A DNA stretch of 64,000 bases from NCBI RefSeq assembly GCF_002217755.1, contig NZ_BCFL01000026.1, positions 310,001 through 374,000 of the forward strand. Direction: 5' to 3'. Origin of the DNA: Streptomyces hyaluromycini (lineage in GTDB: Bacteria; Actinomycetota; Actinomycetes; Streptomycetales; Streptomycetaceae). The translations under genes and the position numbers were made by a program. Shown here piece by piece: positions 1 through 7,068 of this stretch. A model generated the notes under the pieces. It was given only the letters and a program-made list of their open reading frames with translations, was not told the DNA's origin and did not search any database. Each line of letters opens with the position of its first letter. The first letter of the stretch is position 1.

Positions 1-408
1 GACGACATCGCGCGCACCGTCTGGGAGCGGTACCTGCCCGGCAGCGAGGAGGAACTGGCGGCCCAGGGACTGGCGTACTTCACCTACCGGCTCGCCGACG
101 ACCGGCCGCGCGACGGCCGCACACCGCCCACCGGTGTCGCCGAACTGGTGCGCCAGGGCTGGGTACGCGCCGAACCCGTCGTCTACGAGGACTTCCTGCC
201 CCGCTCCGCCGCCGGCATCTTCCAGTCCAACCTCAGCGGCGAGGGCACCCGCGACAACGACCGGCAGGGCACCGCCTACGACGCCGACTGGCTCTCCGGC
301 GCCGTCGGCCGCGAGGTCCTCGACCCCTTCGCCCTCTACGAACAGCAGCAGAACCGCTCCCTCGCCCAGGCCGCCCGGGCCCTCGGCCTCACCGACCCCG
401 TCCGCTGA
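1..408 (+). CDS. hglS: 2-oxoadipate dioxygenase/decarboxylase (HglS/YdcJ, DUF1338), C-terminal part
   Basis: The open frame enters from the left edge and gives about 135 C-terminal residues. The stretch around VYEDFLPRSAAGIFQSN (about residues 60-76 of what is visible) is the signature C-terminal block of the DUF1338/YdcJ family, whose members are Fe(II) 2-oxoadipate dioxygenase/decarboxylases that form 2-hydroxyglutarate in lysine catabolism. The conserved Glu of the YEDF segment is of the kind that ligates the metal in this vicinal-oxygen-chelate fold. The next gene is an aminoadipate-semialdehyde dehydrogenase 24 bases downstream, so both act on the aminoadipate branch of lysine breakdown and are probably co-transcribed. 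Only the end is present, so start, length and metal site cannot be checked. Confidence 0.8.
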   Translation, partial: DDIARTVWERYLPGSEEELAAQGLAYFTYRLADDRPRDGRTPPTGVAELVRQGWVRAEPVVYEDFLPRSAAGIFQSNLSGEGTRDNDRQGTAYDADWLSGAVGREVLDPFALYEQQQNRSLAQAARALGLTDPVR

Positions 409-432
409 CCCCTCACCCCCCGGAGGACCAGG

Positions 433-1962
433 ATGACCAGCACCGTGCTGCCCACCACGGACGAACTGCGGGCCCACGCCCGGGCCTGCCTGCGGAACAT
501 CGGTGCGGAGGTGGCCGAGGGCGACGACTTCCCGGCCCGCACCCCCATCACCGGCGAGCACCTCTTCGGGCTGCGGGCGGCCACCGGAACCGACGTCGAG
601 GAAGCCCTCACGGCCGCCCGGACCGCCTTCCTCACCTGGCGCACCACCCCGGCCCCGCGCCGCGGTGACCTGGTCCGCCGCCTCGGGGAGCTGCTGCGCG
701 AGCACAAGAGCGACCTGGCCGACCTCGTCACCGTCGAGGCGGGCAAGATCCGCTCCGAGGCGCTCGGCGAGGTCCAGGAGATGATCGACATCTGCGACTT
801 CGCGGTCGGCCTGTCCCGCCAGCTGTACGGCCGTACGATCGCCTCCGAACGCCCCGGCCACCGCCTGGCCGAGACCTGGCACCCGCTCGGCGTGGTCGGT
901 GTCATCTCCGCCTTCAACTTCCCCGTCGCCGTCTGGTCCTGGAACACCGCCGTCGCCCTGGTCTGCGGCGACACCGTGGTCTGGAAGCCCTCGGAACTCA
1001 CCCCGCTGACCGCCCTGGCCTGCCACCACCTGCTCGCCCGGGCCGCCGAGGAGACCGGCGCCCCGCGCGACGTACACCGCCTGCTGCTCGGCGACCGCGC
1101 GGTCGGCGGGCGGCTCGTCGACGATCCCCGGGTGGCCCTGGTCAGCGCCACCGGCTCCACCCGCATGGGCCGCGAGGTCGGTCCGCGCGTCGCCGCCCGG
1201 TTCGGCCGCAGCCTGCTGGAGCTCGGCGGCAACAACGCCGCGATCGTCACCCCCTCCGCCGACCTCGGCCTCGCCGTCCAGAGCATCGTCTTCGCCGCGG
1301 CGGGCACGGCCGGCCAGCGCTGCACCACACTGCGCCGGCTCATCGTCCACCGGGACATCGCCGACGCCCTCGTCGAGCGCCTGACCGCCGTCTACGGAAA
1401 GCTCCCCGTCGGCGATCCGTTCGACGCCACGACACTGGTCGGCCCGCTCGTCACCACCGGCGCACTGGACCGCATGCACGACGCACTCGGCCGCGTCCGG
1501 GCCGAGGGCGGCAAGCTCCTGGCCGGCGGGAACCGCCGCCTGGCCGAGGCGGCACCCGCGGCGGCCTACACCGAGCCCGCCCTGGTACGCGTCGACGAAC
1601 AGACCGACGTCGTACGGGAGGAGACCTTCGCACCGATCCTGTACGTCCTCGGCTACGACACCCTCGACGAGGCGATCGCACTCCACAACGACGTCCCGCA
1701 GGGCCTGTCCTCCAGCATCTTCACCCGCGACCAGCGGGAGGCCGAGGTCTTCCTGTCCGCCGCCGGCTCCGACTGCGGCATCGCCAACGTCAACATCGGC
1801 ACCTCCGGAGCCGAGATCGGCGGCGCCTTCGGCGGTGAGAAGGACACCGGCGGCGGCCGCGAGTCCGGCTCCGACGCCTGGAAGGCGTACATGCGCTCCG
1901 CCACCAACACGGTCAACTACTCCGGCGAACTCACCCTGGCCCAGGGCGTCAGCTTTCTCTGA
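433..1962 (+). CDS. amaB: L-aminoadipate-semialdehyde dehydrogenase (ALDH7 type)
   Basis: Predicted NAD(P)-dependent aldehyde dehydrogenase of 509 residues that would oxidise piperideine-6-carboxylate/aminoadipate semialdehyde to aminoadipate in the cytoplasm. All ALDH catalytic positions are visible: Asn162 in FNFP, Glu263 in ELGGNN and the nucleophile Cys297 in GQRCTTLRR. The Asn after ELGG and the GQRCTTLRRL form are typical of the ALDH7/antiquitin branch, which supports the lysine assignment over a generic ALDH. The ATG at 433 has GGAGG at 421-425. It follows the HglS-family gene with 24 bases between them, consistent with one transcript. The alternative name pcd (piperideine-6-carboxylate dehydrogenase) would describe the same activity. 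Confidence 0.85.
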   Translation: MTSTVLPTTDELRAHARACLRNIGAEVAEGDDFPARTPITGEHLFGLRAATGTDVEEALTAARTAFLTWRTTPAPRRGDLVRRLGELLREHKSDLADLVTVEAGKIRSEALGEVQEMIDICDFAVGLSRQLYGRTIASERPGHRLAETWHPLGVVGVISAFNFPVAVWSWNTAVALVCGDTVVWKPSELTPLTALACHHLLARAAEETGAPRDVHRLLLGDRAVGGRLVDDPRVALVSATGSTRMGREVGPRVAARFGRSLLELGGNNAAIVTPSADLGLAVQSIVFAAAGTAGQRCTTLRRLIVHRDIADALVERLTAVYGKLPVGDPFDATTLVGPLVTTGALDRMHDALGRVRAEGGKLLAGGNRRLAEAAPAAAYTEPALVRVDEQTDVVREETFAPILYVLGYDTLDEAIALHNDVPQGLSSSIFTRDQREAEVFLSAAGSDCGIANVNIGTSGAEIGGAFGGEKDTGGGRESGSDAWKAYMRSATNTVNYSGELTLAQGVSFL

Positions 1963-1974
1963 CCACGGGTCAGG

Positions 1975-2110
1975 CATCCTCCCGGAAACGGGCGGCCAGT
2001 TCGCTTGCACGAGCGCCTGTTCGAACTCCTTGCGGGAGGTGTCGATGTCACCCCGGGCCGCGGTCAGCCGGGCCCGGGCCAGACCGAGCCGGGCCAGCGC
2101 CGAGCGCGTG
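1975..2110 (-). pseudogene. remnant of a TPR/helical-repeat protein, possibly a LuxR/AfsR-type regulator
   Basis: Reading the minus strand gives an alanine/leucine-rich helical stretch containing LARLGLARARLTAARGDI and then SRKEFEQAL, the kind of pattern seen in TPR-like repeats of large ATPase regulators and other TPR proteins. It has no start codon, no flanking domain and is less than 50 residues long. Family assignment rests only on the repeat-like pattern, so this is a weak call. Confidence 0.3.
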
Positions 2111-2117
2111 GCGGCAC

Positions 2118-2276
2118 ATCTGGCGGTGCGCGGGACAGTACGCCGACATCAGCGTCTTCGACGTCGCCGACAACGAGGCCCTCCACCGGCTTCTCCGGAA
2201 CCTGCCGCTCTTCCCCTACCTGACCATCGAGGTCACCGCCCTGGCCCAGCACCCCTCGGACCTGGCGGCCGGCTGA
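2118..2276 (+). pseudogene. C-terminal remnant of a muconolactone isomerase-like protein
   Basis: In one frame ending at the TGA 2274-2276 the sequence reads WRCAGQYADISVFDV, then LHRLLRNLPLFPYLTIEVT and HPSD. This matches the C-terminal half of muconolactone delta-isomerase (CatC family), in which WR..G.Y.N.S.FDV and LP.FPY..IEV..L..HPSD are conserved. The N-terminal half, with the start codon, is not found upstream in any frame; instead the upstream bases read as another remnant on the other strand. It is therefore a broken 3' end rather than a gene. Confidence 0.6.
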
Positions 2277-2285
2277 GGGCGTGTG

Positions 2286-3479
2286 TCACGGCAGTGGATC
2301 GCCGAACTCCCCGGCGTTCGCGTCGTCCTGGCTGCTCACCGGCGTCTCGGCCGCTCCCTCGGGCAGCAGGAAGGCGGTGAGGGCGGCCGTGTCGTCCTGC
2401 AGCTGGTCGTGGCTGTAGGCCAGCAGGTCCTGATGGAGCCGTTCCAGCAGGTCCGGGGGCGGCATGGGGCCCCACGAACGCAGCCGATGGAGCAGGGGGT
2501 AGAAGGAGCCGGCCGGGTCACGGGTCTCCGTGACGCCGTCCGTGTACAGCAGCAGCTGGTCACCGGGGCCGAAGGGGTAGGCCTCGACGCGGTAGGGATC
2601 CCCGACGAGCATGCCGAGGTTCAGCGGCGGTCCCGGCTGCCCCCGGTCCAGTTCGCGCACCTCGCCGGGGCGGATGAGCAGCGGCGGCGGGTGGCCGCAG
2701 TTGACCATGCGGACGACCCTCTCGTCCCCGGGGACCTCGGCGAAGACGGCCGTGACGAACCGCTCGCCGAGCTCGGTCCCGCCCAGCCGGTCGGCCCGCC
2801 GCGTCATGCTGATGTCCACCCGCTCCACCAGGGCCCGCAGGTCCGGTTCGTCGTGCGCGGCCTCGCGGAACGCGCCCAGCATCGCCGCCGCGGTCTCCAC
2901 CGCGAGCAGCCCCTTGCCGCGCACGTCACCGATGAGCAGCCGTACCCCGTAGGCGGTGGGCACGGCCTCGAAGAGGTCGCCGCCGATGCGTGCCTCCGCG
3001 GCGGCGGACAGGTAGAAGCTCTCCAGGAGCAGGTTGCCGATCCGGTGCGGGACCGGTCTGAGCAGGACGCGTTGCGCGATCTCGGCCACGAACCGGACGT
3101 CGGCCAGGGTGCGTTCCCTGCGGGTCCGGTGTGCCGCCAGGATCGTCCCCAGAGCGCCCACCAGGGCCGTACACGCATAGGCTGCCACGTAGTGGCGGTC
3201 CCAGAGGTAGCCGACCGAGCGCCCCGCACAGCACGGGGTTCCGGCCAGTAAAAGTTCGAGGCCGATGGCGAAGACGGTGGCGCAGGCGACGACGACCGGC
3301 GGATGCGCGAAGGCGGTCACCAGGGGCAGCGCGATCAGTGCGAAGCTCACCGGCCACTCCACGGGAGTGATCGGTTCGAGCAGCAGCACGCCGGCGACGT
3401 ACAGGACGGGAAGCCAGCGCATCCACGCGGGAGGAGCCGGGGGTGCGGGCAGTGATGGGTTGTGACCGGCGTGCCTCAC
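2286..3479 (-). CDS. membrane-anchored PP2C-type phosphatase (SpoIIE/RsbU family)
   Basis: A 397-residue protein with about four hydrophobic segments in the first 120 residues, followed by a SpoIIE/RsbU-type serine phosphatase domain. Metal-binding motifs are visible: RIGGDLFEA, GDVRGKG, NCGHPPPLL and LLYTDGVTE. Such proteins dephosphorylate anti-anti-sigma factors, so a role in sigma-factor partner switching is likely but the partner is not in this window. A longer open frame reaches 3611, but GTG 3479 has a perfect AGGAG six bases upstream and removes a non-conserved leader, so it is preferred. Codon 77 is TTA (3249-3251), rare in Streptomyces, making translation likely to depend on the bldA tRNA. 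Confidence 0.85.
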   Translation of the reverse strand: MRHAGHNPSLPAPPAPPAWMRWLPVLYVAGVLLLEPITPVEWPVSFALIALPLVTAFAHPPVVVACATVFAIGLELLLAGTPCCAGRSVGYLWDRHYVAAYACTALVGALGTILAAHRTRRERTLADVRFVAEIAQRVLLRPVPHRIGNLLLESFYLSAAAEARIGGDLFEAVPTAYGVRLLIGDVRGKGLLAVETAAAMLGAFREAAHDEPDLRALVERVDISMTRRADRLGGTELGERFVTAVFAEVPGDERVVRMVNCGHPPPLLIRPGEVRELDRGQPGPPLNLGMLVGDPYRVEAYPFGPGDQLLLYTDGVTETRDPAGSFYPLLHRLRSWGPMPPPDLLERLHQDLLAYSHDQLQDDTAALTAFLLPEGAAETPVSSQDDANAGEFGDPLP

Positions 3480-3825
3480 CCGGGACTCCTGGCATACGGA
3501 TCTCGACAAGACACCCAGCCTCCCGGGCCGTTGTCCGGAACACCGGTGATTGCTCCACTCAGCGGCATGTTCCGGCGCCCGCAGCAGCATTCGCGCCAGG
3601 CGTCGAAACATTCGGGATTTTCCTGCCGATGCAGTGGATCTTCTTCCGGTCCCCCTTCGGTCGATTCGACCCTTGGTTCACCCATTGAGTGTTCGAGCTG
3701 GGGAGATGGTCGATTCACCGCTTCGAAGGTTTCGAAATAATCACCGAAACTGTTGACAGGTGACATGGGCAGACCAAAACTCCCCACCAGGCCACACCCG
3801 CACAAGCCACACAAGGAGGCATCCC
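3480..3825. other. divergent intergenic region between phosphatase and xylanase
   Basis: This 346-bp region separates the leftward phosphatase gene and the rightward xylanase gene and must hold both promoters. Its right half is noticeably more AT-rich than the surrounding coding DNA. A cluster of TTCGAA repeats and a TTGACA hexamer near 3722-3758 is described separately. No small coding gene is convincing here. Confidence 0.5.
3722..3758 (+). promoter_or_regulatory. TTCGAA/TTTCGAAA repeats and TTGACA hexamer upstream of the xylanase
   Basis: Two self-complementary elements, TTCGAA at 3722-3727 and TTTCGAAA at 3730-3737, are followed by CCGAAA and by TTGACA at 3753-3758, a consensus -35 hexamer. 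Inverted repeats with GAA/TTC arms have been reported upstream of Streptomyces xylanase genes as repressor sites. I infer a substrate-responsive operator over the xylanase promoter; a convincing -10 is not visible. Confidence 0.4.
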
Positions 3826-4494
3826 ATGAACCCGCTCGACCACGCCCTGAGCCGAAGGAGCGCCGGCGCCTTGCTGCTGGGCGCAGCCGCCGGACTGGCC
3901 CTGCCCGGCACCGCCCGGGCCGCCACGGTCGTCACCACGAACCAGACCGGCACCAACAACGGCTACTACTACTCGTTCTGGACCGACGCGCAGGGCACGG
4001 TCTCCATGACCCTCGGCTCCGGCGGCAACTACAGCACCAGCTGGAGCAACACCGGCAACTTCGTCTGCGGCAAGGGCTGGAGCACCGGCGCCCGCCGGAA
4101 CGTCGCCTACTCGGGCGGCTTCAGCCCCTCCGGCAACGGCTACCTGTCCCTCTACGGCTGGACCTCGAACCCGCTCGTCGAGTACTACATCGTCGACAAC
4201 TGGGGCACCTACCGGCCCACCGGCACGTACAAGGGCAGCGTCACCAGCGACGGCGGCACCTACGACATCTACCTCACGACGCGGTACAACGCCCCGTCCG
4301 TCGAAGGCACCAAGACCTTCAACCAGTACTGGAGCGTCCGCCAGGCCAAGCGGACCGGCGGCACCATCACCACCGGCAACCACTTCGACGCCTGGGCCAG
4401 GGCCGGCATGTCCCTCGGCAGCTTCAGCTACTACCAGATCCTCGCGACCGAGGGCTACCAGAGCAGCGGCAGCTCGAACATCACGGTGGCGTGA
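3826..4494 (+). CDS. secreted GH11 endo-1,4-beta-xylanase
   Basis: A 222-residue secreted endoxylanase cutting beta-1,4-xylan. The N-terminus has a twin-arginine pattern (SRRSAG at 9-14), a hydrophobic stretch and an ARA cleavage site near residue 32, so Tat export is likely. The mature part is a single GH11 jelly roll with the nucleophile Glu119 in LVEYYIV and the acid/base Glu209 in ATEGYQSSG; there is no carbohydrate-binding module. The ATG at 3826 is chosen because AAGGAGG lies 6 bases upstream and the signal peptide begins there. The downstream esterase overlaps by one base (TGATG), an arrangement like the xylanase B/acetylxylan esterase pair known from Streptomyces lividans. Confidence 0.93.
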   Translation: MNPLDHALSRRSAGALLLGAAAGLALPGTARAATVVTTNQTGTNNGYYYSFWTDAQGTVSMTLGSGGNYSTSWSNTGNFVCGKGWSTGARRNVAYSGGFSPSGNGYLSLYGWTSNPLVEYYIVDNWGTYRPTGTYKGSVTSDGGTYDIYLTTRYNAPSVEGTKTFNQYWSVRQAKRTGGTITTGNHFDAWARAGMSLGSFSYYQILATEGYQSSGSSNITVA

Positions 4495-5183
4495 TGAGTG
4501 CCGTTGCGGAGCGCTCCTTACGTCCCCTGGTCGCGACCGCCGCCGCCGTCGCGCTGGCCGCCGCGGGCACCCTCGCCGTCGGTACCGTCCCCGCCGACGC
4601 CGCCACCTGCAGCGGCTACGTCGGCCTCACCTTCGACGACGGGCCGTCCACCGCCCACACCCCGGGCCTGCTCGGCGCCCTCGGGGCGAACGGACTGCGG
4701 GCCACCATGTTCAACGAGGGCCAGTACGCGGCCGCCTACCCGGCCCAGGTCAGGGCCCAGGTCGGCGCGGGCATGTGGGTCGGGAACCACAGCTACACCC
4801 ACCCGCACCTGACCCAGGAGACCCAGGCGCAGATCGACTCGGAGATCTCCCGCACCCAGTCGGCGATCGCCGCTGCCGGCGGCGGGACACCGGTCCTGTT
4901 CCGGCCGCCGTACGGCGAGACCAACGCGACCGTGCGGGCGGTCGAGGCCAAGTACGGGCTCACCGAGATCATCTGGGACGTCGACTCGCAGGACTGGAAC
5001 GGCGCGAGCACCGACGCGATCGTGCAGGCCGTCTCCCGGCTCACCAGCGGCCAGATCATCCTCATGCACGAGTGGCCGGCCAACACCCTGGCCGCGATCC
5101 CGCGCATCGCACAGACCCTCGCGGCCAAGGGGCTGTGCTCCGGGCGGATCTCCCCGCAGACCGGCCGCGCGGTCGCGCCCTGA
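4494..5183 (+). CDS. axeA: secreted CE4 acetylxylan esterase / polysaccharide deacetylase
   Basis: A 229-residue NodB-homology (CE4) deacetylase. The five family motifs are visible: TFDDG (Asp48, Asp49), HSYTH (His99, His103 for the metal), RPPYG (Arg137), DVDSQDW and the LMHEW His192. A signal peptide occupies about residues 1-37. Its start codon overlaps the stop of the GH11 xylanase (TGATG), so it is translationally coupled and most likely removes acetyl groups from xylan for the xylanase. Chitin or peptidoglycan deacetylation is the alternative for CE4 enzymes. Leucine codon 9 is TTA (4518-4520), so the esterase, but not the xylanase in front of it, should need the bldA tRNA. Confidence 0.88.
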   Translation: MSAVAERSLRPLVATAAAVALAAAGTLAVGTVPADAATCSGYVGLTFDDGPSTAHTPGLLGALGANGLRATMFNEGQYAAAYPAQVRAQVGAGMWVGNHSYTHPHLTQETQAQIDSEISRTQSAIAAAGGGTPVLFRPPYGETNATVRAVEAKYGLTEIIWDVDSQDWNGASTDAIVQAVSRLTSGQIILMHEWPANTLAAIPRIAQTLAAKGLCSGRISPQTGRAVAP

Positions 5184-5198
5184 GAGCCCACGGCACGA

Positions 5199-5250
5199 GT
5201 GGCCATGAACGGCCACGAGCGGCGCGGCGGTGTCCGTCAACCGCCGCGCC
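5199..5250 (+). terminator. hairpins downstream of the xylanase/esterase pair
   Basis: Two consecutive hairpins follow the esterase stop: a 6-bp stem GTGGCC/GGCCAC (5199-5216) and a stronger perfect 11-bp stem with arms at 5221-5231 and 5240-5250 around an 8-base loop. This GC-rich hairpin is a typical Streptomyces terminator. Confidence 0.65.
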
Positions 5251-5312
5251 CTTCTCATGACTTCGGATGAACGGGAATCATCCGTCCGGTCCGCGTCGGT
5301 AGGTTCGTCGCC

Positions 5313-6971
5313 GTGGACTACTACGACCTGGGCAGTCACAGCCGGCGCGTGACGACGTCGTCCCCCGAGGCGCAGACCTGGTTCGACCGGGGGCTGAACT
5401 GGGCCTACGCCTTCAACCACGAGGAGGCCGTCCGCTGTTTCGAGGCGGCCGGCGCGGCGGACCCGGACTGCGCCATGGCCGACTGGGGCGTGGCCTACGC
5501 CCTCGGCCCCAACTACAACAAACCCTGGGAGTTCTTCGACCAGGAGGACCTGGCGCACACGGTGGAGCGGACGCACGCCGCCGTGGAACGCGCCCACGCC
5601 AAGGCCGCGCACGCGACTCCCGTCGAACGCGCCCTGATCGAGGCGCTGCGCGCCCGCTACCCGCAGGCCGCGGCCCCCGACGCGGCAGCCTGCTCGGTGT
5701 GGAACACCGCCTACGCCGACAGCATGCGAACCGCGTACGAACTGGCCCCCGACGACCTCGACGTCGCGACCCTCCACGCGGACGCCCTGATGAACCTCAC
5801 CCCCTGGCAGCTCTGGGACATCCGCAGCGGCCGGCCGGCCGCCGGGGCCCGCACCGAGGAGGCGAAGGCCGTGCTGGAGCGGGCCCTCGGGACCGAGGCC
5901 GGCACCGGGCACCCCGGGCTGCTGCACATGTACATCCACCTCATGGAGATGTCGCCCACGCCCGAGAGCGCCCTGCCGGTCGCCGACCTGCTGCGCGACC
6001 TCGTGCCCGACGCCGGGCACCTCCAGCACATGCCCTCGCACCTGGAAGTGCTCTGCGGCGACTACCGGCGCGTCGTCTCCGACAACGCCGCGGCCCTCGC
6101 CGCCGACGAGAAGTACCACGCCCGCGCCGGCGCGATGAACTTCTACACCCTCTACCGCTGCCACAACCTGCACTTCGGGATCTACGGCGCGATGTTCCTG
6201 GGCCGCCTCCAGGACGCCCTCGCCACGGCCGAACGGCTCGAAGCCGCCGTACCGGAAGAACTGCTGCGCGTGCAGAGCCCGCCGATGGCCGACTGGCTGG
6301 AGGGCTTCCTGGCCATGCGGGTGCACGTCCTGGTCCGCTTCGGCCGCTGGGACGACATCCTGCGCCTGCCACTGCCCGCCGACCCCCTGCTGTACTGCGT
6401 GACCACCGCGATGCTGCACTACGCGCGCGGTGTCGCCCACGCGGCCACAGGCCGGATCCCGGAGGCCGAGACCGACCGGGCCCGCTTCCGGGACGCGGTC
6501 GCCGCGGTCCCGGAGACCCGCATGCTGTTCAACAACACCTGCACGGACATCCTGGAGATCGCCTCCGCCATGCTCGACGGCGAACTCGCCTACCGCAAAG
6601 GCGACTTCGACACGGCCTTCACCGCCCTGCGCCGCTCCGTCGACCTGGACGACAACCTCCCGTACGACGAACCCTGGGGCTGGATGCAGCCCACCCGGCA
6701 CGCCTACGGCGCCCTGCTCCTCGAACGCGGCCGGATCGCCGAGGCCGAGGCGGTCTACCGCGCCGACCTCGGCCTGGACGACACCCTGCCCCGGCCGTTG
6801 CAGCACCCGGGCAACGTCTGGGCCCTGCACGGCTTCCACGAGTGCCTCCGGCGGCTTGGCAAGGAGGGCGAGGCGCGGATCGTGGGGCAGCAGCTGAAGC
6901 TTGCCGCGGCTACCGCGGACGTGCCGATCAGGGCGTCGTGCTTCTGTCGTGCGGAGTGCTGCGCTTCGTAG
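5313..6971 (+). CDS. tetratricopeptide-repeat protein of unknown function
   Basis: A 552-residue soluble protein without signal peptide or membrane segment. It is built of repeated helical pairs, for example WFDRGLNWAYAFNHEEAVRCF near residue 24 onward (a TPR-like Cys/His-containing start), and later GELAYRKGDFDTAF-type repeats near residue 430 and a LLERGRIAEAEAVYRADL repeat near 475. I recognise it as a conserved actinobacterial TPR protein but no catalytic motif is evident, so a scaffold role is the most that can be said. GTG at 5313 is the first plausible start. The last ten or so residues (SCFCRAECCAS) run into a dispersed intergenic repeat, so the C-terminus may have been altered by that repeat. 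Confidence 0.75.
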   Translation: MDYYDLGSHSRRVTTSSPEAQTWFDRGLNWAYAFNHEEAVRCFEAAGAADPDCAMADWGVAYALGPNYNKPWEFFDQEDLAHTVERTHAAVERAHAKAAHATPVERALIEALRARYPQAAAPDAAACSVWNTAYADSMRTAYELAPDDLDVATLHADALMNLTPWQLWDIRSGRPAAGARTEEAKAVLERALGTEAGTGHPGLLHMYIHLMEMSPTPESALPVADLLRDLVPDAGHLQHMPSHLEVLCGDYRRVVSDNAAALAADEKYHARAGAMNFYTLYRCHNLHFGIYGAMFLGRLQDALATAERLEAAVPEELLRVQSPPMADWLEGFLAMRVHVLVRFGRWDDILRLPLPADPLLYCVTTAMLHYARGVAHAATGRIPEAETDRARFRDAVAAVPETRMLFNNTCTDILEIASAMLDGELAYRKGDFDTAFTALRRSVDLDDNLPYDEPWGWMQPTRHAYGALLLERGRIAEAEAVYRADLGLDDTLPRPLQHPGNVWALHGFHECLRRLGKEGEARIVGQQLKLAAATADVPIRASCFCRAECCAS

Positions 6972-7052
6972 TAGGCGCCGCGATGGGCCGTCGGTCGACC
7001 GCGGCGCCGTCGTGGCTGGTCGCGCAGTTCCCCGCGCCACTTACGGGGCGCT
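6930..7052 (-). repeat. dispersed Streptomyces-type intergenic repeat, copy A
   Basis: Read on the minus strand, 6993-7052 contains GCGGGGAACTGCGCGACCAG followed by CCACGACGGCGCCGC, nearly identical to a second copy at 28697-28800. In its spurious reading frame it encodes APSWLVAQFPAPL, as does the other copy. Weaker similarity continues to about 6930 (CATCGCGGC, CGAAGCGC). Such short hairpin-containing repeats are common between Streptomyces genes. The hairpin at the outer end lies 3' of both the TPR gene and the SpoIIE gene and may act as a terminator. Confidence 0.7.
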
Positions 7053-7068
7053 GATCTTCGGGGCGTTG

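Larger units (their letters stand above)
1963..2285. other. 323-bp gap holding gene remnants
   Basis: No intact gene lies between the ALDH stop and the end of the SpoIIE phosphatase gene. Two short decayed coding pieces can be read here, described separately: one on the minus strand (about 1975-2110) and one on the plus strand (2118-2276). No terminator or promoter is obvious. Confidence 0.6.

Noticed and set aside
4518-7040. Long minus-strand open frame (about 840 codons) opposite the esterase and TPR genes
   Set aside because: It lies antisense to well-supported genes, has skewed Gly/Arg/Val composition and no domain pattern; it is a high-GC shadow.
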